DNA of 64,000 bases, from positions 1 to 64,000 of the forward strand of contig JBCCOK010000008.1 in NCBI GenBank assembly GCA_039025395.1. The letters run 5' to 3'. Below the pieces are notes generated by a model. That model made no database searches and had not been told where the DNA came from. It worked only from the letters and a program-made list of their open reading frames with translations. Positions 22,896 through 32,440 of this stretch are shown piece after piece (position 1 is the first letter of the stretch; each line of letters starts with the position of its first letter). The DNA comes from Hoeflea_A sp039025395. Its GTDB lineage: Bacteria > Pseudomonadota > Alphaproteobacteria > Rhizobiales > Rhizobiaceae. The translations under genes and the position numbers were made by a program.

Positions 22896-24515
22896 TCACA
22901 TACGCGCTGCCGCTATTGCTGCAGGCGCAGGCTCGGATTGTTTTGTATTCGTACGCGTGGATTTTGCCTGCGGCAGCGACGGATCATCTCGCCCTGCAGG
23001 ACAGAGCACCGCGGATCCGTAGCAGGTAATCCGCGCCCGCCGGCCAATTGGCAGCCCGCCCGAGGCGGCTCGATCGCAGCCGAATGGCGTGCTTTTCGCC
23101 ATGGTCGGAAAAGCCTCGCTGCAAACCAGTTCACCGGTTCTGGCAACAACCGGCCTGCCACCATCATCGAGCACATGCAGCGCCATCCCCAAGGCAAGCG
23201 CAGAATATTCGCCGCGTCGTACTGGATGGAGGGGACTTCCGACAAAGTAGTTTGCAAGGAATTTGGAGGAACCCAACAGCGGACAAAGCATAATGTCGTC
23301 GGTGAATTCCTTGTAGATCCAGTCGAACAAAGCTGCGTCCGTCACTTCATCGATAAGAAAAAGAGCCCTCAGGCTTTTTGGCGGGCGCGGTCCGGAATAA
23401 GCGTTGCTGCTGCCGCGCGGCATCTCCATCTTTGCGGGGTCGATCAGCAAATGGGTTGCCTGCAGATCTTGCGCGAGACTTTGAAGCGCACGGAAGTCAA
23501 ACGATTTTCCGCCATCCAGAAAGGCTGCAGTCGCCCCGCTTGCGATTGTTGAAACCTGCCAGAGCCAGAGCCTCGGATCTTCGAGGTTCATGCTCAGGAC
23601 CATGTCACTCTTCTTGATGTCACCGTGCAGGATGTGTTCCTTGAGGTGCGTCACCAGCATGCCACCCGCGGAGTGCGTGATGGCTTTCAGCTTGCCGGCC
23701 GATCTGTCGAACAGCAAAACCGCCGGATCGTTGAATGCGATCCGCTGATAGCGCAGTTCGTCGCGGCGGTGCCCGAATGCACTCCATGCGTGAACCGGAC
23801 ATTTCGGCTTGTACGGCAGGGATTCTCCCAAAACGACAATGCAGGCAAGCCTTTGAAGACCTGCTTCGCCTCCATTGCTTTCCGCAGTGTTCCGACAAAT
23901 CAGACCCGCCTCCGACGCGCCGGTGAAAAGGATTTTGCCCCCGATACGATCGACCAGCCCTGCCAACTCGTTGGGCTTGGCGTCATCGGGGATCTGCGCC
24001 CAGACAGCGCCTCGTGCAAGACAGGCAAGATAGGCAATCAGACGCTCCTTGCCGTTCGGCAATGTCGAAACCACAACATCCCCGGGTCCAATGTCCGACC
24101 GGACAAGGCCATCGGACAGACAAGCAACTTGTGAGCGTAATTCCGCTATCGTCAGTGACGTGGGCACGCCTTGAGGAGTGAAAAAACAGGCGGCGACCCT
24201 GTCTGCCGCTCCGCGCAGCAGGTTTTCCGCCACGTTCAACCTTGCGCCAGGGAAAAAAACTGTGAGCCCAGGATCGCCGGATGGGTCGCGCCTGACCGCC
24301 TCGGTTCCTCGTTGTCCGACAATTTGCGCATATTCCCACACAGAGCCCCAGAATCCTTCAAGATCGCTCGCCGACCAAGCGTGAAAAGATTTGTAGTCGA
24401 CAACCGATCCGCCGATCGATGCAATAAATTTGGCGATTTCGCTGCGCGCGATCTGGCTTGCCCGCGGCGCCCAAAGCGTCGGCATCCGTCCAAGAGCGGT
24501 CAGCGCATCAGTCAT
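22896..24515 (-). CDS. Degenerate acetoacetyl-CoA synthetase-like protein (probable pseudoenzyme)
   Basis: The 539-residue frame aligns by eye along residues 1-472 with the intact synthetase encoded at 33708, for example the shared segments THLKEHILHGD and VGSPLHPVRRGE. The nucleotide motifs are gone: where the intact copy has TSGTTG this one reads DRSAGK (270-275), and SGGTE has become LGSSK. After GELVCSEAFPTM the C-terminal domain with the catalytic lysine is absent and replaced by about 67 unrelated residues. Yet the frame has no stop. ATG 24515 is preceded by GAGGTG. It is divergent to TetR 24649 and shares its operator. It cannot form acyl-adenylate; it may be decaying, or may bind ligand. 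Confidence 0.8.
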   Translation of the reverse strand: MTDALTALGRMPTLWAPRASQIARSEIAKFIASIGGSVVDYKSFHAWSASDLEGFWGSVWEYAQIVGQRGTEAVRRDPSGDPGLTVFFPGARLNVAENLLRGAADRVAACFFTPQGVPTSLTIAELRSQVACLSDGLVRSDIGPGDVVVSTLPNGKERLIAYLACLARGAVWAQIPDDAKPNELAGLVDRIGGKILFTGASEAGLICRNTAESNGGEAGLQRLACIVVLGESLPYKPKCPVHAWSAFGHRRDELRYQRIAFNDPAVLLFDRSAGKLKAITHSAGGMLVTHLKEHILHGDIKKSDMVLSMNLEDPRLWLWQVSTIASGATAAFLDGGKSFDFRALQSLAQDLQATHLLIDPAKMEMPRGSSNAYSGPRPPKSLRALFLIDEVTDAALFDWIYKEFTDDIMLCPLLGSSKFLANYFVGSPLHPVRRGEYSALALGMALHVLDDGGRPVVARTGELVCSEAFPTMAKSTPFGCDRAASGGLPIGRRARITCYGSAVLCPAGRDDPSLPQAKSTRTNTKQSEPAPAAIAAARM

Positions 24516-24532
24516 GAAAACACCTCGTTTTT

Positions 24533-24545
24533 GTACCGACCGGTC
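24533..24545. promoter_or_regulatory. Second-cluster operator GTACYGACCGRTC, copy 2
   Basis: GTACCGACCGGTC lies at 24533-24545 in the gap between the pseudoenzyme/MaoC unit and the rightward TetR gene. It starts 18 bases upstream of the leftward start codon. Its place next to the regulator gene supports autoregulation. Confidence 0.7.
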
Positions 24546-24648
24546 TAGACAAAACAGAACGCACGGCACTATACCCACGCCTGATGACTCGCGTCGGTGC
24601 CTTAGCGGGCCGGCATTCGCATGGGAGGCAAACAGGAGCAATCCGTCG

Positions 24649-25251
24649 ATGCAAACCCAGAACCAGCAGACAGATATCTCCAAGGCCAAGCGTGAAATCA
24701 TGCAAAAGGCCGCAAACCTTTTTGCCGAGCGCGGTTTCGGCAGTGTGGGCATCAGCGAGGTGGGCGAGGTTGCGGGCCTTGGAAAGGGCGCGCTCTACTA
24801 TCACATCAACTCCAAGGAGGAACTGCTCTACTCGATCATGACGGATTACATCATCCAGCTGATTGCGGCCGGGCACCGGATCCTCGAAACCGAAACGGAT
24901 ACGCGAAGACGGATCAACGCGCTTTCCGAGTCCTTCATGGCGACAATGTTTCAGAGTCGAGCAGCGATGACTGTGTGTTTTCGGGAAGTTCATTCGCTGG
25001 GCGTGGATAAACGCGAAACGGTCTTGAGTCTGCACGGCGACTACCAGACCATTTGGGAGCAGACCTTTGAGGAAGGAGCCAAGGCCGGCGATTGCCGGGA
25101 CGTGTCGCGCATCGAGACAAAGGCCCTGCTTGGCATGTATTTCTATTCCTTTCTGTGGGTGCGTGTCGGCGGGCGGCTCAGCAGCAAGAAAATTGCACAG
25201 GATTTTTCCAAGATTGTTCTGGCAGCCGTCATGGTCGACCGGCCGGCGTGA
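24649..25251 (+). CDS. TetR/AcrR-family repressor of the second catabolic cluster
   Basis: A 200-residue TetR protein. The helix-turn-helix spans about residues 12-60 (EIMQKAANLFAERGFGSVGI and GLGKGALYYHINSKEELL). The C-terminal helical domain resembles the KstR2/FadR-like regulators that sense acyl-CoAs, but that is a weak impression. I start at ATG 24649, which follows AGGAGC; the open frame runs further upstream but over the promoter. Three copies of GTACYGACCGRTC in cluster promoters, one beside this gene, point to it as their repressor. Confidence 0.88.
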   Translation: MQTQNQQTDISKAKREIMQKAANLFAERGFGSVGISEVGEVAGLGKGALYYHINSKEELLYSIMTDYIIQLIAAGHRILETETDTRRRINALSESFMATMFQSRAAMTVCFREVHSLGVDKRETVLSLHGDYQTIWEQTFEEGAKAGDCRDVSRIETKALLGMYFYSFLWVRVGGRLSSKKIAQDFSKIVLAAVMVDRPA

Positions 25252-25321
25252 AACACAGGCGGCGGATCGGCTGCGCATCATCCCATTGAGAATTTGGCAC
25301 CTGGGCAGCTTGCTCATCGGC

Positions 25322-26821
25322 TCACACCGGATTACCGTTCTGATCGCGGCCGATTTGACTGCCTATTTCGCGGCGCGTGAGGATCGGCGCGTGTGACCAG
25401 AAATGCCGTTTCACATAGTCCGCGGCCCAGGGGTAGGCATCCGGACCGCTGATGCGGTAGAGTTCGCCGGTCGTCGCGCATTTTGGAAGAATGGCTGCAA
25501 GTTCCCGGTCGTCACCCGCATCGGGAACGGCGCCGGTCAACCGTGCGAAGCGCAGCGCCATTTCATGCTGTTCCCGGTAGCCTACGTGATGTTGCTGCTC
25601 GATGCAGTCTTTGACGCTTTGGCTCAGTTCCTCGTCGGACGGCATTGGCAGTTTGCCGCCCCAGCAATAAGCGATCCAACGCGCCTGCTGTTCAAGCACC
25701 ACCGGATAGGGGCCGAGCTGTGCATAGAGGCCGATAAAGGCCAATCCGGGCAATTCAGGATGAAACGTGAATTCGGCCAGATCCATGCCGCGGCTTGTAA
25801 GATTTACGGTTCTGGCGATATCCCTAGATAGAAACCCAAGATCCAGCTCGAAACCGGTGCCGATAATGATCGCATCCGCCTGGACGCTGCTGCCGTCCTC
25901 GAACGTTACCTGATCGCCCTCTATCTTTTTGATCCAAGGCCTCACGTCGATGCGATCCTCTGCCACCAGATTTAGGTAGTGCTGGCTGCCGGTCACGCCC
26001 GCCTCGGCCATATCCTCATGCGGCGCAGGCGCGCCATAGCGTGCCGGATTGCCGCCCTCGAGCTCCAGGAACTCCTTCGCGCCAGCAAGAAGTTCATCCA
26101 CGGTCGAGCTTCCGACCGCCTCCGCGCCTTCCAGCGTAAAGGCGAGATATTCCAACGGCGTGCCGGCGAACATCTTCGGCATCACATAGCGCTGCCGCCG
26201 CTGCGCCATGTAGATACGGCCTGTACCCATCAGCGACTGATCCGATGCCACTTCCATTGACGAGATCGAACCGCCCAGAACGACGATGTTCATGTCACGG
26301 AACTTCAGCGGATCCTTGTAGTCGAACGCGTGAACCACGCCGCCACGGCCGGTAAATCCATCAAGACCTTCAATGTCCGGCATCTCGGGCTTGTTGAACC
26401 TGCCCCTGGCGACCACGACCCGGTCAAAGACCTGGCTATGTTGCTCACCTTGATGATTCCAGCTCAGTTCATAGCCGCCTTCGGCGTGGGAAAGTCCCGT
26501 CACCTCGCAGCTGAATCGGCAGCATTTCCGCAGATCATAGGTATCGACAAAATCGTTGATCATGTCGAGCACTTCGGTGTTGCGCGGGAAGATCTTGGTG
26601 CCTTCACGGAACTTCATCTCGGAGGTTTTTGTCGCGAAATCCGAAGTATTCGTCCGCATGGTCGGCCAGACACCCGAATTGGTGTTCTCATAGTTCCACT
26701 GTCCGCCGAGATCGTCATGGCTTTCGAACACGGTGACATCGAACCCTTCTGCGATCAGCATCCGTGCGCTGACAAGCCCGCCGACACCGGCACCAATGAT
26801 TGCGACCGTCCCCTTTGTCAT
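25322..26821 (-). CDS. Flavin-containing monooxygenase
   Basis: A 499-residue FAD/NADPH enzyme: FAD motif GAGVGG (10-15), a second dinucleotide motif GGSISS in the middle, and between them an FMO-like signature FTGRGGVVHAFDY that is two residues longer than the classical form. Such enzymes oxygenate N or S centres or carry out Baeyer-Villiger insertions on ketones. A CCGGAGGAG site precedes the ATG. It is the last gene of the seven-gene operon from 33526. Opening of a ketone or ring by Baeyer-Villiger reaction would fit the CoA-thioester enzymes nearby but is not shown. Confidence 0.85.
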   Translation of the reverse strand: MTKGTVAIIGAGVGGLVSARMLIAEGFDVTVFESHDDLGGQWNYENTNSGVWPTMRTNTSDFATKTSEMKFREGTKIFPRNTEVLDMINDFVDTYDLRKCCRFSCEVTGLSHAEGGYELSWNHQGEQHSQVFDRVVVARGRFNKPEMPDIEGLDGFTGRGGVVHAFDYKDPLKFRDMNIVVLGGSISSMEVASDQSLMGTGRIYMAQRRQRYVMPKMFAGTPLEYLAFTLEGAEAVGSSTVDELLAGAKEFLELEGGNPARYGAPAPHEDMAEAGVTGSQHYLNLVAEDRIDVRPWIKKIEGDQVTFEDGSSVQADAIIIGTGFELDLGFLSRDIARTVNLTSRGMDLAEFTFHPELPGLAFIGLYAQLGPYPVVLEQQARWIAYCWGGKLPMPSDEELSQSVKDCIEQQHHVGYREQHEMALRFARLTGAVPDAGDDRELAAILPKCATTGELYRISGPDAYPWAADYVKRHFWSHAPILTRREIGSQIGRDQNGNPV

Positions 26822-26854
26822 CTGCTCCTCCGGTGGTCTGGCGTTATGTTCCGT

Positions 26855-28090
26855 TCAGTAGGTCCCATTGGCCCGCTCCGCATTGTTTTCCGATAGATTT
26901 TGCTGCAGCTGATCAAACATGAGCGCAGCGAATTCCGGGGCGTTGATGTTTGATTTCGATTGCACGATCCGAATGCCGGCATCGGCGGTTTCCTCGAACC
27001 CTGACTGAAAGGCTTTAACCGCCAGCGGATCGTCAAAAGCCTCGCCGCCGCGATCGAGCATCGACGTTCCGCCAGCAGGAATGCAAAGCGTCGTGGCGGC
27101 TTTCGGCCTGCCCAGGCGCTCGCCGAGCCGCCGGCCGATCTTGCGGCACTCATCAGGGGTTGTGCGGACCAATGTCACCAACGCGTTGTGGGCTATGATC
27201 TTGTGGTCTTCGAAACGGGGCGGAACGGTGTTGCGGGCGTCAAAGGCGATCATGTCGAGTGCGCCGGGCGCAATGACTTGGGGAATACCCTGCCGTGCCG
27301 CGCCCGAAAACCGGTTCTCGCCCGAAGCGAACGCGCCGCCAAGCACATCGTTACCGAGTTCGGCGATCGTCGCATCGACAACCCCATCGACGAGATTCTG
27401 GGCGGCAAATCTTTCGATGGTATCACCGCCGGTGCCGTTGGCATGAAAAACCATCGGCTCCATGTCAGCTTCTTCGACAAGGTTCGCGATCTTTTGAATG
27501 CAGGGTGTGGTTACACCATACATGCTCATGGCAATGGTCTTGCGCACGCTGTCCTGCCGCATGAACGGGCGGTTTGACTTCAGGGCAATGGCCGTATCCG
27601 CTAGTCTTTCGATCATCCGGTCGAGGATGGGATTGCTGCCTTCGACATCGACGACCGAATAAAGCATCACCACATCACTGGCCGACACAATCGGGCGGAC
27701 ATCGCCAGCCAGCGTCGTTCCCATGATGATTTTGGGTATTCCGAGCGGCAACGCCGCAACGAGACTTGAAAAAAGGGTTGCTGCATTGGAGCCGCCCATG
27801 CAGACCACGGCGCCGACTTCACCACGGCCGGTCAGGTCGGAAAGTATGTTCGCTGCGCCGGTTGCCATCAGGCGGACCGCCTCTGCCCTGCCCTTGTCGG
27901 CAACGGCACCGTGGTCAACGCCGGCGCGCTGCGCAACCATGGCGGCCGAATAGTCCGCTTGCGCATCATTGGAATAGACCGCCGTGTCGATCACAATTGG
28001 CTTTTCGCCGCGCTCCACGAGCAACTGAACAAGCAGCCGATGCGGCTCGGCCTTGCTGTCATGTGATCCTGCTATGACGATCCGGCTCAT
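26855..28090 (-). CDS. Tm-1-like UPF0261 family protein
   Basis: A 411-residue protein of the UPF0261 family, homologous to the N-terminal half of the tomato virus-resistance protein Tm-1. Seen here: an N-terminal segment RIVIAGSHDSK, a glycine-rich GAVVCMGGSNAATLF, and IKIIMGTTLAGDVRP-like nucleotide-binding loops. The bacterial reaction is unknown; the plant domain binds ATP. I use ATG 28090; a TTG two codons upstream is possible. It lies 10 bases after the PEP-hydrolase-like gene, which corresponds to the C-terminal half of Tm-1, so both halves are split but adjacent here. Confidence 0.85.
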   Translation of the reverse strand: MSRIVIAGSHDSKAEPHRLLVQLLVERGEKPIVIDTAVYSNDAQADYSAAMVAQRAGVDHGAVADKGRAEAVRLMATGAANILSDLTGRGEVGAVVCMGGSNAATLFSSLVAALPLGIPKIIMGTTLAGDVRPIVSASDVVMLYSVVDVEGSNPILDRMIERLADTAIALKSNRPFMRQDSVRKTIAMSMYGVTTPCIQKIANLVEEADMEPMVFHANGTGGDTIERFAAQNLVDGVVDATIAELGNDVLGGAFASGENRFSGAARQGIPQVIAPGALDMIAFDARNTVPPRFEDHKIIAHNALVTLVRTTPDECRKIGRRLGERLGRPKAATTLCIPAGGTSMLDRGGEAFDDPLAVKAFQSGFEETADAGIRIVQSKSNINAPEFAALMFDQLQQNLSENNAERANGTY

Positions 28091-28100
28091 CGGCAAACGC

Positions 28101-28931
28101 TCACAAGGACAGTTTCTTGAAGCCGGCGACAGTTTCGGCTATCGCGGTTTCGACCGGCAGACGTTCCATCGTGGATGCACCGATGAACCCCTGAACGTTT
28201 GCCCCATCCATTACGGCCTTGGCATGTTCGGGCGTCTCCAACGGCCCGCCATGGGCGACAAGGATGATGTTTGGGCGCCGGGCGCGCGCTGCTGTGGCAA
28301 TTTGAGATGTCAGATCGACGCAATCTTCGACGGTTTTGGCAAAACCGCTCGATGCGCCAATGGAGCCGCCGGTGGTCAGACCCATATGCGCCACCACCAC
28401 ATCAACCCCGGCATCGGTCATTGCGGCTGCCTCGTCCGGGGTGAAGCAATAGGCCAGAGTAAACTGCCCCTGGCGGTTTGCCTCGGCAATCATCGCCACT
28501 TCCCGGTCGTATCCGAATCCGGTTTCCTCAAGGCTCTGACGCCAGCGTCCGTCGATGATTCCATGCGAGGGAAAGTTGATCACTCCGGAAAAACCCATCG
28601 TCGGCAGCCCTTCCAGAAACCGCGACATGACGCGTGTCGGGTCGGTGCCGTTTACGCCGGCAATGACGGGCGTATCCTTTACAACCGGCAGGACATCACG
28701 CTCGCCCATCTCCACAACGATGGCGTTGGCGTCGCCGATTGCCAGCAGTCCGGCGTTCGAACCATGCCCGTTCATTCGGAAACGGCCGGAATTGTAGATG
28801 AGGATCAGGTCGGCACCGCCTTTTTCAGCAAACTTCGCCGAGATACCCGTTCCGGCCCCCGCTCCAATGATCGGCCGTCCATTGGAGATGGATCTGTTCA
28901 GTCTTTCCAGTGTCTGTTTACGCGTAAACAT
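28101..28931 (-). CDS. Phosphoenolpyruvate hydrolase-like TIM-barrel protein
   Basis: A 276-residue TIM-barrel protein of the family annotated as phosphoenolpyruvate hydrolase-like, the same family as the C-terminal half of plant Tm-1. Recognisable segments are RPIIGAGAGTGISAKFAEKG near the start, GADLILIYNSGRFRM, and VVAHMGLTTGG later. The fold relates it to the PEP mutase / isocitrate lyase superfamily or to nearby barrel lyases. It may cleave a C-C or C-O bond in an organic acid. It lies between an SDR and the UPF0261 gene within the importer operon. Confidence 0.8.
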   Translation of the reverse strand: MFTRKQTLERLNRSISNGRPIIGAGAGTGISAKFAEKGGADLILIYNSGRFRMNGHGSNAGLLAIGDANAIVVEMGERDVLPVVKDTPVIAGVNGTDPTRVMSRFLEGLPTMGFSGVINFPSHGIIDGRWRQSLEETGFGYDREVAMIAEANRQGQFTLAYCFTPDEAAAMTDAGVDVVVAHMGLTTGGSIGASSGFAKTVEDCVDLTSQIATAARARRPNIILVAHGGPLETPEHAKAVMDGANVQGFIGASTMERLPVETAIAETVAGFKKLSL

Positions 28932-28973
28932 GCGATATGTGCCCGATTTGCAGCGACCGTTTGAACATCTGAC

Positions 28974-29768
28974 CTAGTCGACCATGATCATGCCGCCGTT
29001 GACGTGAATCGTCTGTCCGGTGATGTAGCCGGATGCATCGGAGGCCAGGAAAATGGCCGGCCCGACAAGATCCTCGGCGACGGTCATACGTCCAAGCGGG
29101 ATGTACTTTTCATATTCCATGAGAAAGTCACGATGGTGCGCATGCATGGGCGTATCGACCCCGCCCGGTGCGATCGCGTTAAGACGGACGAAGTGTTCGG
29201 CGAGGTTTTGCGCCGCGCCGCGGGTGTAGGCCTGAAGCCCTGCCTTCAAAGCACAGTAGTAAACACCTCCGCCCGATTGGTTGAACACCGATGCGCGTGA
29301 CGACCAGGACGAACCGATATTGATGACGGACCCGCTCTTCTGCTCCTCCATCACCGGCAACACCGCACGCATAATGCGCACCGGCGCCTTGAAATTGATG
29401 TTCACCATCCGGTCGAACTCTTCGTCCGTAATGGTGCGCGGATCGGTGTAGGACATGATTCCGGCATTGTTGATCAGGCAGTCGATCCGCCCACCGAGGC
29501 TCATGCAGGCATCGACAATCCTTTTCGGCGTATCGTCGGCCGAGACGTTGGCAACCAAGCTGGTGAAATCGCTGGAAACTTCGCTCAGATGCTTCTCCGA
29601 TTCCTGCAGCAGATCGCCGTTCAGATCGATCATCGCGATCTTTGCACCGGCAGCTGCAAAGCCGAGAGACAGGGTGCGCCCAATCCCCTGGCCGGCACCG
29701 GTGATGGCAACGGTCTTGCCTTTGATATCAAACAGGTTCGACCTGATGTCCGGAACTGGAAGTCTCAT
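28974..29768 (-). CDS. Short-chain dehydrogenase/reductase
   Basis: A 264-residue classical SDR: TGAGQGIG near residues 23-30, NNAG in the middle, catalytic Ser in INIGSSWSS, and the pair Tyr/Lys in YCALK, with a C-terminal GQTIHVNGG that is typical. A GGAGG ribosome-binding site precedes the ATG. It follows the permease gene and probably performs an early NAD(P)-linked oxidation of the imported compound. The sequence around the active site (NQSGGGVYYC) is unusual enough that I would not name a substrate. Confidence 0.88.
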   Translation of the reverse strand: MRLPVPDIRSNLFDIKGKTVAITGAGQGIGRTLSLGFAAAGAKIAMIDLNGDLLQESEKHLSEVSSDFTSLVANVSADDTPKRIVDACMSLGGRIDCLINNAGIMSYTDPRTITDEEFDRMVNINFKAPVRIMRAVLPVMEEQKSGSVINIGSSWSSRASVFNQSGGGVYYCALKAGLQAYTRGAAQNLAEHFVRLNAIAPGGVDTPMHAHHRDFLMEYEKYIPLGRMTVAEDLVGPAIFLASDASGYITGQTIHVNGGMIMVD

Positions 29769-29801
29769 TGGTTTTCCTCCTCAAACGGTTTTTTTAAGCT
29801 C

Positions 29802-30857
29802 TTACCTTCGTTCCGGCCCAAGCGTGTATGACATCAAAAGGGCGATCACGAGCAGCAATCCCTGGACAAAGTTCTGAGCGTAATAGGGAAAATTGAACAT
29901 GGTCAGCCCGTTGATCAGAACGGCGACGAACACAGCGCCGATCAGCGTTCCAAAGGCGTTTGGCCGGTTGGCGCCGAGTACGGCGTAGCCCACTAGCGAG
30001 GCTGATACGGCCTGCAGCAAAAAAGCGTCGCCGACATTGACATCGCCGCGGTTGGAGCGGGCTGCGAGCATAATGCCGGCGATTGCCGCGAGCCCGCCGG
30101 AGATCAGATAGGCGATCAGGCGATAACGGGCAACGCGAATACCCGCTGCCGCCGCTGCAATGGGATTGCCGCCGACTGCATAAAAGGCCCTGCCCCAGCG
30201 CGTGTAGTTCAAGAGCACGACGACCAGGACAAAAATCACGCCGGCAACGATAACGGATGAGGGTATCGACAGGACCTTGCCTGATCCAAGCCACTCGAAA
30301 ATCGGTGAAAATTCGCCCGTTGTGGGCTCTCCGTTGAACATCATGCCCTTGGCGATCGACTGCCCGTTGACGCCGATGAGGGTAAGGCCATTGATCAGAA
30401 ACAGTGTCGAAAGGGTCGCCACAAGATCAGGTATCCGGGCAACAACGATCAGGAAACTGTTGAACAAGCCAACCGCAAGGCCGGCGGCGACACCGGCAAA
30501 GATGGCGGCAACGCCTCCCATGTCAAAAATAACCATGGTACCGGCACTCGCCATTACGGCGAGGCTCATTGAAGAGCCGACGGATAAATCGAAACCGCCG
30601 ACGGTCATGGAAACCGTGCATCCCAGCCCGATCACCGCAACGATAGAAGCGGCCTGCAAGATGAACATGGCATTGATAAAACTCGGAAAGAAGGGCTGCG
30701 CGACGCTGAAATAGACGATCATCAACGCCATGACCGCCAAAAGGCCGTAACGGTACACCAATCTCTTGATTCGTTGCCCGGTGGACACGTCGTTTCGTTC
30801 GCGCTCCCGCGCGGCAACCACTGGCTTTTCGAGTGTTGACTCGGTCTCACTATTCAT
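29802..30857 (-). CDS. Ribose-type sugar ABC transporter permease
   Basis: A 351-residue membrane protein with about ten hydrophobic segments and the RbsC-family hallmark TVGGFDLSVGSSMSLAVM, followed by an EAA-like loop region (GGNPIAAAAAGI). Unlike the first cluster, this importer has only one permease gene, so the channel is a homodimer. The ATG overlaps the stop of the ATPase gene (ATGA). The N-terminus is a longer than usual polar stretch of about 30 residues in the cytoplasm. Confidence 0.9.
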   Translation of the reverse strand: MNSETESTLEKPVVAARERERNDVSTGQRIKRLVYRYGLLAVMALMIVYFSVAQPFFPSFINAMFILQAASIVAVIGLGCTVSMTVGGFDLSVGSSMSLAVMASAGTMVIFDMGGVAAIFAGVAAGLAVGLFNSFLIVVARIPDLVATLSTLFLINGLTLIGVNGQSIAKGMMFNGEPTTGEFSPIFEWLGSGKVLSIPSSVIVAGVIFVLVVVLLNYTRWGRAFYAVGGNPIAAAAAGIRVARYRLIAYLISGGLAAIAGIMLAARSNRGDVNVGDAFLLQAVSASLVGYAVLGANRPNAFGTLIGAVFVAVLINGLTMFNFPYYAQNFVQGLLLVIALLMSYTLGPERR

Positions 30858-32431
30858 CGCAAACGCGCCTCGTCTCCTTGAGCCGTTTCTCCGGTGACCG
30901 GTCTGCTCATGATCTCCATCAGGGATTCGGCCGTCATGTTTTCCGCTTTGTCCTCATGGACAATTTCGGATTCCACCATGATGAGAACGCGATCCGCAAC
31001 CTCGATCACCTCTTCAGGGTCGGAGCTGCATATCAAAACGGGAACATCCTGCGAAAACGAACGCAACGCCCTTGAGATCAATCCGCGCGCGCCGATATCA
31101 ATGCCGCGGAACGGCTCGTCGAGAATGAAAACCTTCCATCCGCGTTTCAGCCAGCGACCGACCAGTAGCTTCTGCTGGTTGCCGCCTGACAATTCCTCGA
31201 TTGCGGCATCGGGGCCTGGGCAAACTACCCGGAAATCGTCGATGACGTCTTGCGTAAACTGTTTCTCGCGGTTGCGTGCCATGAAGCCGAAACGGCAAAA
31301 ATCCTCCAGAAAGCCGATGGTAGAGTGTTTCCACAGATCGTCAGTCGGAAATATCGACTGAAGCGCCCTTTGCTCGGGAACCATGACGACGCCACTGTTC
31401 ATCGCATCGCGGGTATCGCGGGGTCTGAAATTCGCGCCGTCAAGCTTCATTTCCCCGCTGATCAGCGGTTGATAACCGCAGATCTGTTCGAGTATTTCGG
31501 TTTTGCCTGCGCCGATCAGTCCCGTCAGCCCTACAACCTCGCCACGGCGCAGTTCAAGATCGATTGGCGCCGTGTCCGGCCGGCAGCGCATCGCACGTGC
31601 TTCAAGAACCGGAGCACCCGTGCCTTCCCGGCTTTCATGTTCCTGGGTGAGGATCAACTCGCCCAGGATCGATCCGGCGATCGCCCTCGTGTCCAGGGGA
31701 CGCTCGTGCTCAGAAACGATTTCTCCGTTGCGCAGCACAACCACACGATCGCACAGCATTTCCACTTCGCTCATACGGTGCGTGATGTACAGAATCGCGA
31801 TACCGAGATTTTGAAAATCCTTGACGGCAGCAAACAGTTTTTCTGCCTCACGTTCCGACAGTGTCGACGTCGGTTCGTCGAGAATGAGAAGCTTGGGGTT
31901 CTTCGCCAGTTCACGAGCGATTGCAACTTCCTGGCGACGGCTTGGGCTGAGTTCTTCAACCGGCGCACCAAGCGGTAGATCAAGTTTCAGCTTTTCCTCA
32001 ACTTGCTTTGCACGCCGTTTGATCTCGCGCTCGGTCAAGAAAAAGCCGAGACTGGATTTGGCAATCTCGTCGAGCAGCAGGTTTTCAGCAACACTCATTC
32101 CGAAGACCACCCCGTCATCGATATTCTGGTGTACAGTCGCGATGCCGGCATTGCGCGCATCATCGGGATAGTCGAAAGAGCACTCTTGGCCTTCAACGAT
32201 AATGCTTCCCGACGTCGCCCGGTGAATTCCGGCAAGCGTCTTGATCAGGGTTGATTTGCCGGCGCCATTGGCACCGAGCAATCCGACAGTTTCGCCTGCC
32301 CGTATGCCGAAGGACACGCCCTTGAGTGCGCGGGTCGCGCCGAAGGTCTTGGTCAGGCTGCGAAACTCAACCAGCATGTTTGACGAGGCGGCCGGCGAGA
32401 CGCTGCCGCCGACCGTTGGTTCAACGTGCAT
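30854..32431 (-). CDS. Ribose-type sugar ABC transporter ATPase
   Basis: A 525-residue double ATPase. The first domain has Walker A GANGAGKST and Walker B LILDEPTSTL with signature LSPSRRQE. The second has the reduced loop GLIGAGKTE, signature LSGGNQQK and Walker B FILDEPFRGID, retaining the Glu that the ATPase of the first cluster lacks. An N-terminal extension of about 18 residues precedes the first domain, so translation may really start later, at the ATG of MLVEFRSL. It drives the importer of the second cluster. Confidence 0.9.
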   Translation of the reverse strand: MHVEPTVGGSVSPAASSNMLVEFRSLTKTFGATRALKGVSFGIRAGETVGLLGANGAGKSTLIKTLAGIHRATSGSIIVEGQECSFDYPDDARNAGIATVHQNIDDGVVFGMSVAENLLLDEIAKSSLGFFLTEREIKRRAKQVEEKLKLDLPLGAPVEELSPSRRQEVAIARELAKNPKLLILDEPTSTLSEREAEKLFAAVKDFQNLGIAILYITHRMSEVEMLCDRVVVLRNGEIVSEHERPLDTRAIAGSILGELILTQEHESREGTGAPVLEARAMRCRPDTAPIDLELRRGEVVGLTGLIGAGKTEILEQICGYQPLISGEMKLDGANFRPRDTRDAMNSGVVMVPEQRALQSIFPTDDLWKHSTIGFLEDFCRFGFMARNREKQFTQDVIDDFRVVCPGPDAAIEELSGGNQQKLLVGRWLKRGWKVFILDEPFRGIDIGARGLISRALRSFSQDVPVLICSSDPEEVIEVADRVLIMVESEIVHEDKAENMTAESLMEIMSRPVTGETAQGDEARLR

Positions 32432-32440
32432 GGCAAGAGC

